A stretch of 11,902 nucleotides of DNA from Myxococcales bacterium (lineage in GTDB: Bacteria; Myxococcota; Myxococcia; Myxococcales; Anaeromyxobacteraceae), in the NCBI GenBank assembly GCA_021779335.1, contig JAJYAW010000045.1:1-11902 (forward strand), given 5' to 3'. Under the pieces are notes generated by a model, which did no database searches, was not told where the DNA came from, and was given only the letters and a program-made list of their open reading frames with translations. Each line of letters begins with the position of its first letter. The stretch's first letter is position 1. A program made the translations under genes and the position numbers. Below, one piece after another: positions 5,771 to 11,902 of the stretch.

Positions 5771-7257
5771 GCCTGGCCGCGGAGATCGGCGAGCTCTGGG
5801 CGGCCGGCTCGCCGCTCCTCTACCTGGTGACCGGCGAGGAGGAGCGGGCCGTCGCGCTCTGCCGCGCCGCCGCGGAGCGCTTCGACGCGCGCCTGGCCGT
5901 CTGGTCCTCCCGCAGCGGCCTGGTCTCGCTCGCCGTGGCCGCGCGGGATCCGGTGGCGGCCCTCGAGGCGGTGCTCCAGGCCCCGGCGCCGGTGCTGGCG
6001 GTGCTGCTCGACTACCACCTGGCGCTGCGCGACCCGGGCGTGGCCCGCGCCGTGCGAGACGCCCTGCCGCGCCTGGCCGCCGAGGGGCGCTGCCTGGTGG
6101 TGGTGGCCCCGCGCCTCGAGCTGCCGGACGGGCTCCAGGCCGAGGCGGCCGTGCTGCGGCTGCCGCTCCCGGTCGAGGGCGAGCTGGCCGGCGTGCTCGA
6201 CGCGGCGCTGCAGGCGCACGCCAGCCCGCCGCCCTCCGCCGAGGCGCGCCACCGGGCCCTGCTGGCGGCGCGCGGCCTCACCGAGGGGCAGGCGCGGCGG
6301 GCCTTCACGCGGGCCCTGCGGCTCGACCCGGGGCTGGGCACCCAGGGCGAGCAGACCGTGCTGGCCGACAAGCGCCGGCTGCTGGCGCGCGACCTGGGGC
6401 TCGAGCTCGTGGACGCGCCCGAGACGGCCGACGACCTCGGCGGGCTCTCGGCCCTCAAGGCGTGGCTCGAGGAGCGGGCCCAGGCCTTCAGCCCGGACGC
6501 CGTGGCCTTCGGCCTGCCGGCACCGCGCGGCGTGCTCCTGGTGGGCGTGCAGGGCTGCGGCAAGTCGCTGGCGGCCAAGGCCGCGGCGGCCCGGCTGGGC
6601 CTGCCGCTGGTGCGGCTCGACCTGCCGCGGGTGCTGGGCCGGGAGGGGGCGGAGGAGAGCCTGGCCGCCGCACTCGAGGCGACCGAGGCCATCTCGCCGG
6701 TGGCGCTCTGGGTCGACGAGATCGAGAAGGGGTTCGCCGGCAGCGCCCCGGGGCAGGGGGGAGAGGCCCGGGCGGCGCGGCTGCTGGGGGCCTTCTCGAC
6801 CTGGCTGCAGGAGCGGCGCGGCGCGGTCTTCGTGGTGGCCACCGCCAACGACGTGACCCGGCTGCCCCCAGAGCTGCTGCGGCGCGGCCGCTTCGACGAG
6901 CTCTTCTTCGTGGACCTGCCCGACCAGGAGGCGCGCCGGGAGATCCTCTCGCTCCACCTGCGCCGCCGCCAGCGCGACCCGGCCGCGCTGGACCTCACCG
7001 CCGTGGCCGCCCTCTGCGCCGACTACTCCGGCGCCGAGCTGGAGCAGGTGGTGGTGGGCGGGCTCCACCGGGCCTTCGCCCACGCGCGGGACGTGGAGAC
7101 CGCCGACCTCCGGCGGGTGGCGCAGGACCTGGTGCCGCTCTTCAGGACCTACGAGGAGCAGGTCAAGGCGCTGCGCGAGTGGGCGCGCGGCCGCGCCCGG
7201 GTGGCGGGCCGCACCGGCGCGGTGGTGGACCTGTTCCGCCGCGCTCCCCAGCCCTGA
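5767..7257 (+). CDS. Ycf46-like AAA+ ATPase
   Basis: This 496-residue protein matches the Ycf46 family of AAA+ proteins known from cyanobacteria, plastids and many bacteria. Residues ~1-200 form the family's N-terminal region, starting with a P-L-L-Y-L-V-T-G-E-E-E-R stretch. The AAA+ module follows: L-G-G-L-S-A-L-K-A-W-L-E at ~223-235, Walker A G-V-Q-G-C-G-K-S (260-267), Walker B A-L-W-V-D-E-I-E-K (Asp317, Glu318), sensor 1 Asn361 in A-T-A-N-D, the R-R-G-R-F-D-E arginine region (372-378), and sensor 2 F/Y-S-G-A-E-L-E-Q in the helical lid. The segment after R-L-D (286-299) is shorter and more charged than the usual L-V-G-E-S-E pore loop. The family's role is uncertain; in cyanobacteria it has been connected with photosynthesis/carbon uptake control. 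ATG 5767 overlaps the gspE stop (ATGA), with GGAGGGG just upstream, so translation is coupled to gspE. Confidence 0.9.
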   Translation: MSLAAEIGELWAAGSPLLYLVTGEEERAVALCRAAAERFDARLAVWSSRSGLVSLAVAARDPVAALEAVLQAPAPVLAVLLDYHLALRDPGVARAVRDALPRLAAEGRCLVVVAPRLELPDGLQAEAAVLRLPLPVEGELAGVLDAALQAHASPPPSAEARHRALLAARGLTEGQARRAFTRALRLDPGLGTQGEQTVLADKRRLLARDLGLELVDAPETADDLGGLSALKAWLEERAQAFSPDAVAFGLPAPRGVLLVGVQGCGKSLAAKAAAARLGLPLVRLDLPRVLGREGAEESLAAALEATEAISPVALWVDEIEKGFAGSAPGQGGEARAARLLGAFSTWLQERRGAVFVVATANDVTRLPPELLRRGRFDELFFVDLPDQEARREILSLHLRRRQRDPAALDLTAVAALCADYSGAELEQVVVGGLHRAFAHARDVETADLRRVAQDLVPLFRTYEEQVKALREWARGRARVAGRTGAVVDLFRRAPQP

Positions 7258-7487
7258 GCGTCGCGGCGGCGCCGGGCGGCCGTGGCCACGGGCGAATTCT
7301 CACCGTGCGACCCATTTGGGGCGCGGTCAGGCGCGGCTCTTTGCCGTAGCAATGGTCGCCCACGGCAGCCGGCGCCGGAGCCCGCCTCGCCCCTCGTCCC
7401 GGGCGGCCGGGACGCCGGTGGCCGGCGCCGCCACGCACCAACCCCAGCACCACCCCGCGCCGCGCGCCGGCGCGCCGGAGGCCTCCG
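7258..7487 (+). promoter_or_regulatory. Non-coding gap upstream of the RND efflux genes
   Basis: This 230-nt gap separates the ATPase pair from the efflux genes and is the longest gene-free stretch in the window. CCGTGGCCACGG (7280-7291) is a perfect palindrome. Bases ~7293-7356 are less GC-rich than the rest (GAATTC, CATTTGG, CTCTTTGCCGTAGCAATGG), as expected of a promoter. TTGCCG (7341-7346) and TAGCAA (7347-7352) resemble -35 and -10 hexamers but are not properly spaced as a pair. No small gene with a ribosome site is convincing here. Confidence 0.4.
7476..7487 (+). promoter_or_regulatory. Shine-Dalgarno site of the adaptor gene embedded in a palindrome
   Basis: GGAGG (7477-7481) lies 6 nt before ATG 7488 and fixes that start. 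It is the left half of CGGAGGCCTCCG (7476-7487), a perfect palindrome ending at the base before ATG. Folding would pair the Shine-Dalgarno bases, but with no loop the palindrome would have to open in the middle, leaving only a short stem in RNA. Confidence 0.5.
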
Positions 7488-8627
7488 ATGACCCGCGTCC
7501 ATGCCGCGGCCCTGCTCGCCGCCGCCGCGCTCGCCGCCTGCAGCCGCGGCGACCCCAAGGCCGCTCGCCCGCGCCCGCCGCCGGCGGTCACGGTCGCCCC
7601 GGTGGGCGTGCGCGACGTGGCGGTGGAGATCCGGGCCCCCATCGACCTGCGCCCCCTCGCCCAGGCCGACGCCGGCGCCAAGACCCTCGGCTACCTGGAC
7701 GCCGTGCTGGTGGACCGGGGCGACAAGGTGCGGCGCGGCCAGACCCTGGCCATCGTGCGCCCCTCCGACCTGCCGGACCAGCTCTCGTCCGCGCGCGGCG
7801 CGCTGGCCCAGGCGCAGGCGGCGGCCGCCCTGGCCCGCGCCAACCGGGAGCGGGCCGAGCGGCTGGCGCCGGGGGGCGTGGTCTCCCAGCAGGAGCTGCA
7901 GCAGAGCCAGACGGCGCTCGCCACCGCCGAGGCCACGCTGGCCTCGGCCCAGTCCAACGTGGACGCGCTGGGGACCCGGCTCGGCGAGCTCCGCATCGAG
8001 TCGCCGCTCGACGGCGTCGTCTCGGCGCGCCGCCTCGACCCGGGCGCCCTGGTCGGCCCCGCCTCGGGCAACGGGGTGGTGCTGACCGTGCAGCGGGTCG
8101 ACGTCCTGCGCGCCTTCGTGCCGGTCAACGAGGCGGACGTGCCGCGCCTGCGGGTCGGCCAGGCGGCGCGCCTGGAGCTCGACGCCCTGCCCGGCGAGGC
8201 CATCATGGGCAAGGTGGTGCGCGTCGCCCCCGGCTTCGATCCGCTGACCCGGACGGTGGACGCGGAGGTCCAGGTGGCCAACGGCGAGGGGCGGCTGCGG
8301 CCGGGCATGTACGGGCGCGCCGCCATCGTCACCGACGTGCACCGCGACGCGCTGGTGGTCCCGGCCACGGCGGCGCAGCTCAGCGGCGGGCGGACCTTCA
8401 CCTTCGTGGTGAGGGGCGACAAGGTGGCCAGGGTGGCCCTGAAGCTGGGCGTCGACGGCGGCGACTGGCTGGAGGTCGTGGAGGGGCTGGCCAGGGGCGA
8501 CGAGATCGTGACCGCCGGCGCGGACGTGCTGGCCGACGGCGCCACCATCCGCGCCGTCCGCGGCGCCGACCCGTTCACCGGCGCCCCCGCCGGGCCGCCG
8601 CCGCCCCCGCCCGCGCCGCGGCCGTGA
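7488..8627 (+). CDS. RND efflux periplasmic adaptor (membrane fusion protein), lipoprotein
   Basis: This 379-residue protein would bridge the RND pump encoded next to an outer-membrane channel. A lipoprotein signal is clear: a short hydrophobic Ala/Leu stretch, then lipobox L-A-A-C with Cys18 as the lipidated residue. The order is typical of the RND_mfp/HlyD family: a first beta-barrel/lipoyl half (~33-90, with V-D-R-G-D-K-V-R-R-G-Q-T-L), an alpha-helical hairpin (~95-165) with tip sequence A-P-G-G-V-V-S-Q-Q-E-L, the second lipoyl half (I-E-S-P-L-D-G-V-V-S), then a beta-barrel and a membrane-proximal domain (F-D-P-L-T-R-T-V-D-A-E-V, G-R-L-R-P-G-M-Y-G). The C-terminus is a proline-rich tail (G-P-P-P-P-P-P-A-P-R-P), likely unstructured. 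The stop is 31 nt before the pump gene, so the two form one operon. Substrates cannot be deduced. Confidence 0.93.
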   Translation: MTRVHAAALLAAAALAACSRGDPKAARPRPPPAVTVAPVGVRDVAVEIRAPIDLRPLAQADAGAKTLGYLDAVLVDRGDKVRRGQTLAIVRPSDLPDQLSSARGALAQAQAAAALARANRERAERLAPGGVVSQQELQQSQTALATAEATLASAQSNVDALGTRLGELRIESPLDGVVSARRLDPGALVGPASGNGVVLTVQRVDVLRAFVPVNEADVPRLRVGQAARLELDALPGEAIMGKVVRVAPGFDPLTRTVDAEVQVANGEGRLRPGMYGRAAIVTDVHRDALVVPATAAQLSGGRTFTFVVRGDKVARVALKLGVDGGDWLEVVEGLARGDEIVTAGADVLADGATIRAVRGADPFTGAPAGPPPPPPAPRP

Positions 8628-8642
8628 TCCGCGCCCTCGAGG

Positions 8643-8650
8643 AAAGGAGG
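8643..8650 (+). promoter_or_regulatory. Near-perfect ribosome binding site of the RND pump gene
   Basis: AAAGGAGG is nearly a full complement of the 16S rRNA 3' end and lies 8 nt before ATG 8659. It is the strongest Shine-Dalgarno site in the window, notable for a large membrane protein whose translation could otherwise limit pump assembly. Confidence 0.8.
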
Positions 8651-8658
8651 CCGACGCC

Positions 8659-11600
8659 ATGTGGCTGACCCGTCTCGCCCTGAAGAACCCCGTCTTCATC
8701 CTGATGATGTCGCTCATGACGATCGCCCTGGGCTGGGTGTCGCTGACGCGGCTCTCGGTGGACCTCTTCCCGCAGATCGACATCCCCATCGTCCGGGTGG
8801 CCACCTTCTACACGGGGGCCGGGCCCATCGACATCGAGAAGTCGATCACCATGCCCATCGAGCGGGCCGTCTCGGCCTCGCCGGGGGTGGACCGCGTGGA
8901 GAGCGTGTCGAAGCAGGGCTTCTCGGCGGTCTCGGTCTGGTTCCAGTACGGCACCAACCTCGACAACGCCCAGTTCGAGGTGTCGCAGCGGGTGGCCCAG
9001 ATCCTCAACACCCTCCCGCCGGGCATCCAGCAGCCGTTCGTCATCAAGTTCGACGTCACCAACATCCCGGTGGTGCAGGTCGCCATGAGCGGGGAGGGGC
9101 TGGACGAGAAGCAGCTCTACGACCTGGCCTACAACGTCATCGAGCCGCAGCTGGAGCGCGTGGCCGGGGTGGCCAGCGCCAGCGTGGGCGGCGGCAAGGT
9201 CCGCGAGATCGAGGTCATGGTGCGGAGCGACGCCCTGCGGGCCCGCGGGCTGGGCGTCCTCGACGTGGTCAACGCGGTGCGCAGCTCCAACCTCTTCCTC
9301 CCGTCCGGAAACCTGCGCGCCGGCACGGTCGACTACAACGTCTTCTCCAACACCTCCTTCGGCCAGGCGCGCCCCATCCGCGACGTGGTGGTCCGGCCGG
9401 GCGGCGGCGACGTGGCGCCGGTGCGGGTGCGCGACGTGGCCGACGTCCAGGACGCCACCGCGGACCAGACCGAGATCGTGCGCATCAACGGCGAGCGCGG
9501 CGTCTTCTTCCGCGTCCTCAAGCAGCCGGGGGCCAACACCGTCAAGGTGGTCGACGCGGTGCGGGCCGCCATCGCCGGGCTGCGCGGCGTCCCGCCCAAC
9601 GTCAAGCTGGCCATCTCCTTCGACCAGTCGTCCTACATCCGGGCCGCCATCGGCTCCCTGGAGCACGAGGCGCTCTTCGGCGGGCTGCTGGCGGTGGGGG
9701 TGATCCTGCTCTTCCTGGTCTCGCTGGCGGCCACCGGGATCATCGCCGTGGCCATCCCGCTCTCCATCGTGGCGACCTTCATCCTGCTCTACTTCACCGG
9801 GCAGACGCTCAACGTGTTCACCCTGGGCGGGCTGGCGCTGGGGGTGGGCCGGCTGGTCGACGACTCCATCGTGGAGCTGGAGAACATCCACCGCCACCTC
9901 GCCAGGGGGCAGGACCGGCGCACCGCGGTGCTGGAGGCGGCGCAGGAGGTGGCCATGCCCATCTTCGTCTCCACCGTCACCACCATCGTGGTCTTCTTCC
10001 CGGTGGTCTTCCTGTCGGGAGTGGCCCGCAACCTCTTCCTGCCCCTGGCCCTGACCATCGCCTTCTCGCTCATCATGAGCTTCCTGGTCTCGCGCACCGT
10101 GACCCCGCTGCTCTGCCTCAGGTACCTCAGGGCGGATCCGCCCGGGACCGGTCACCCGGCCGCCGCCTGGATCACCCGCCGCTTCGACGCGCTCGACGAG
10201 GCCTACGCCGGCGCGCTGCGCTGGGTGCTGGCGCGGCGCGCCAAGGTCATCGCCGGCATCTTCGTGGTCTTCCTGGCCTCGCTCTTCCTGAAGCGCCTCA
10301 TCGGCACCGAGTTCTTCCCGGAGACCGACGAGAGCCAGTTCTCCATGAGCTACAAGACCCCCATCGGCACCCGGGTCGAGAAGACCGAGCTCGTCACGGC
10401 CCGGCTGGAGCGGGTGGTGATGGAGGCGCTGGCCCGGGACCGGGCCTCCGGCGGCGGCCCGGTGGTGAAGACCCTGATCTCCGACACCGGCCTGCCGGGC
10501 GGCCGCACCGCCCTCTTCACCAGCAACACCGGCCCCCACACCGGCAACCTGGGCGTCAACCTGGTGCCCTACACGAGCCGCGGCGTGACGGACCAGCGGG
10601 CGGCCGACGAGGTCCGCGCCGCCGTCCGCGACGAGTTCCCGGGGACGCAGATCTACTTCTTCGTGGGCGGCATCGTGAAGCGCATCCTCAACTTCGGGTC
10701 GGCCGCCCCCATCGACGTGGAGATCGTCGGCTACGACCTGGACGCCGGCGGCGCCTACGCCAAGCAGCTCCTGGCCCGGCTGCGGACCCTGACCGACCCC
10801 TCCGGCCGGCCCTACCTCACCGACCTGCAGGTCTCGCGCGAGGAGAACTACCCGGAGCTGGACGTCCAGGTGGACCGCGAGAAGGCCGGCGTCCTCGGCC
10901 TCACCGAGCAGCAGGTGGCCCAGACGGTGCTGACCAGCCTGTCCGGCTCCAACCAGTTCGCCCCCATCCCCTACATCGACGACAAGACGGGCAACCAGTA
11001 CAACATCAACGTCCGGCTGGGCGACCGGTGGCGGCGCCACGTCCAGGACCTCTCCGAGGTGTTCATCAAGGCGCCCTCGGGCCAGCTCGTCAACCTGGCC
11101 AACATCGCCAGGGTGCGGCGCGGCGCCGGCCCGGTCATGGTCAACCGGAAGTACCTGCAGCGCATCGTGGACCTGACCGCCAACGTGGCCCCGGGCCAGG
11201 ACCTGGGCGGCGCCAGCGACGCCGTCCAGCGGGCGGTGGAGCAGCTCCCCGCCCCGGACGGCTTCACCGTCCGGCTCGGCGGGCAGACCCAGGCGCAGCG
11301 CGAGGCCTTCTCCGGGCTGATCTTCGCCGCCGTCATGGCCATCGCGCTGGTCTACATGATCCTGGCGTCGCAGTTCCGCTCCCTGGTGGACCCGCTGGTC
11401 ATCATGTTCTCGGTGCCGCTCGGCATCAGCGGCGTCTACGCCGCCCTCTACCTGACCGGGACCTCCCTCTCGGTGAACAGCTTCATGGGCATCATCATGA
11501 TGGTGGGCATCGTGGTCTCCAACGGCGTGCTGCTGGTGGACTTCGCCCGCGTGCTGCAGGCGCGCGGCCAGCCGCTCCTGGAGGCCACCGTGCAGGCCGG

Positions 11601-11856
11601 CAAGACGCGGCTCCGCCCCATCCTCATGACCACCATCGCCACCATCGTCGGCCTCATCCCCATGGCGCTGGGCATCGGGGAGGGGAGCGAGACCAACCTG
11701 CCGCTGGCCCGCGCCGTCATCGGCGGGCTGACGGTCTCCACCGTCTTCACCCTCTTCCTCATCCCCGCGCTCTACACGCTGCTCGAGCGCTTCTCGCCCC
11801 GCGGGCCCGAGGCGGGCGCGGACGGCGCCGCGCCGGCGGCGGAGGTGGGGCCGTGA
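8659..11856 (+). CDS. RND family efflux pump, inner-membrane transporter (AcrB/HAE1-like)
   Basis: This 1065-residue trimeric proton-driven exporter has normal RND length and the standard duplicated layout: TM1 (~10-29), first periplasmic domain (~30-335), TM2-TM6 (~336-490), TM7 (~529-548), second periplasmic domain (~549-880), TM8-TM12 (~883-1046). It starts M-W-L-T-R-L-A-L-K-N-P-V and has D-L-F-P-Q-I-D-I-P, both typical. TM4 carries the proton-relay pair Asp401-Asp402 in G-R-L-V-D-D-S-I-V-E-L-E-N-I. By alignment with AcrB, Arg971 and Thr978 correspond to Arg984 and Thr991 in T-R-L-R-P-I-L-M-T. The AcrB Lys940 position is Ser954 (V-S-N-G-V-L-L-V-D-F), while Arg398 lies just before the TM4 Asp pair. 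It follows the adaptor gene in one operon and its stop overlaps the next start (GTGA). No C-E-K/Met cluster marking heavy-metal pumps was noticed, so organic substrates seem likelier, but the substrate is unknown. Confidence 0.96.
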   Translation: MWLTRLALKNPVFILMMSLMTIALGWVSLTRLSVDLFPQIDIPIVRVATFYTGAGPIDIEKSITMPIERAVSASPGVDRVESVSKQGFSAVSVWFQYGTNLDNAQFEVSQRVAQILNTLPPGIQQPFVIKFDVTNIPVVQVAMSGEGLDEKQLYDLAYNVIEPQLERVAGVASASVGGGKVREIEVMVRSDALRARGLGVLDVVNAVRSSNLFLPSGNLRAGTVDYNVFSNTSFGQARPIRDVVVRPGGGDVAPVRVRDVADVQDATADQTEIVRINGERGVFFRVLKQPGANTVKVVDAVRAAIAGLRGVPPNVKLAISFDQSSYIRAAIGSLEHEALFGGLLAVGVILLFLVSLAATGIIAVAIPLSIVATFILLYFTGQTLNVFTLGGLALGVGRLVDDSIVELENIHRHLARGQDRRTAVLEAAQEVAMPIFVSTVTTIVVFFPVVFLSGVARNLFLPLALTIAFSLIMSFLVSRTVTPLLCLRYLRADPPGTGHPAAAWITRRFDALDEAYAGALRWVLARRAKVIAGIFVVFLASLFLKRLIGTEFFPETDESQFSMSYKTPIGTRVEKTELVTARLERVVMEALARDRASGGGPVVKTLISDTGLPGGRTALFTSNTGPHTGNLGVNLVPYTSRGVTDQRAADEVRAAVRDEFPGTQIYFFVGGIVKRILNFGSAAPIDVEIVGYDLDAGGAYAKQLLARLRTLTDPSGRPYLTDLQVSREENYPELDVQVDREKAGVLGLTEQQVAQTVLTSLSGSNQFAPIPYIDDKTGNQYNINVRLGDRWRRHVQDLSEVFIKAPSGQLVNLANIARVRRGAGPVMVNRKYLQRIVDLTANVAPGQDLGGASDAVQRAVEQLPAPDGFTVRLGGQTQAQREAFSGLIFAAVMAIALVYMILASQFRSLVDPLVIMFSVPLGISGVYAALYLTGTSLSVNSFMGIIMMVGIVVSNGVLLVDFARVLQARGQPLLEATVQAGKTRLRPILMTTIATIVGLIPMALGIGEGSETNLPLARAVIGGLTVSTVFTLFLIPALYTLLERFSPRGPEAGADGAAPAAEVGP

Positions 11857-11902
11857 GCCGCCCGGTCGCGAGGCGGGCCGTGCAGGCGCAGGCGCTGGCC
11901 AT
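11853..11902 (+). CDS. Start of a further gene in the efflux operon (3' end outside window)
   Basis: GTG 11853 overlaps the pump stop as GTGA and has GGAGG (11841-11845) 7 nt upstream, the same arrangement as cysK/cysE. The 16 full codons read M-S-R-P-V-A-R-R-A-V-Q-A-Q-A-L-A with no stop before the window ends. The basic start followed by small hydrophobic residues could be the beginning of a signal peptide. The position suggests a TolC-type outer-membrane channel, another RND subunit or a second pump, but the visible residues cannot decide. Confidence 0.6.
   Translation, partial: MSRPVARRAVQAQALA

Noticed and set aside
7316..8668. Alternative plus-strand frame of 450 codons overlapping the adaptor gene.
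   Set aside because: Almost entirely Arg, Gly, Ala and Pro, with no motif; the overlapping frame is a clear lipoprotein adaptor.
5557..8804. Long minus-strand open frames opposite the Ycf46-like and adaptor genes.
   Set aside because: Biased composition, no motifs, and full overlap with well-supported plus-strand genes.
8575..11040. Very long open frame on the minus strand opposite the RND pump gene (over 800 codons).
   Set aside because: The plus strand encodes an unmistakable RND pump. The antisense frame is His/Asp/Gly/Val-rich low-complexity sequence, typical of shadows created by high third-position GC.
1..11902. tRNA genes, CRISPR arrays, insertion sequences, riboswitches.
   Set aside because: No repeat-spacer pattern, transposase-like protein, terminal repeats, cloverleaf or recognised riboswitch core was seen; coding sequence is continuous and uniform in composition.

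Overview
The window is about 12 kb of very GC-rich DNA (roughly 70% or more), with tightly packed genes, strong G/C bias at third codon positions, frequent GTG starts and 4-nt stop/start overlaps. Together with the gene types (EpsC-type serine acetyltransferase, orphan GspE/PulE ATPase, Ycf46-like AAA+ protein, lipoprotein-anchored RND pump) this suggests a Myxococcota/deltaproteobacterial chromosome, possibly Anaeromyxobacter-like. The taxon is an inference from style, not a match. No tRNA, rRNA, CRISPR array, insertion sequence or phage gene is visible; this looks like core chromosome.

Layout. (1) Positions 1-298 hold the 3' end of a uvrC-type gene (tandem helix-hairpin-helix plus an acidic/glycine-rich tail). 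(2) Positions 362-2839 hold a same-strand cluster: cysteine synthase (cysK), serine O-acetyltransferase (cysE, overlapping cysK by GTGA) and family I inorganic pyrophosphatase (ppa). CysE makes O-acetylserine and CysK converts it with sulfide to cysteine. CysE ends in isoleucine, the feature used elsewhere to dock CysE into CysK. Ppa removes pyrophosphate, for example that made during sulfate activation. (3) Positions 2885-3514 on the minus strand encode an unrecognised exported protein with a beta-barrel-like look, convergent with ppa. (4) Positions 3606-3809 encode a small FmdB-type zinc-ribbon protein, divergent from the preceding gene across a 91-nt gap containing a 14-bp perfect palindrome. 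(5) After a hairpin-rich gap, 3938-7257 hold a translationally coupled pair: an orphan GspE/PilB-type secretion ATPase and a Ycf46-like AAA+ ATPase. (6) After a 230-nt gap, 7488-11856 hold an RND efflux unit (lipoprotein periplasmic adaptor, then the inner-membrane pump), and a further gene starts at 11853, overlapping the pump stop.

The observations most worth follow-up are the GspE/Ycf46-like ATPase pair with no other secretion genes beside it, the Ycf46-like protein's altered pore-loop segment, an apparent charge relocation in the RND proton relay (TM10 Lys position is Ser; an Arg sits next to the TM4 Asp pair), and a His/Cys cluster in the CysE N-terminal domain. Nothing here can be called a proven new system from sequence alone.
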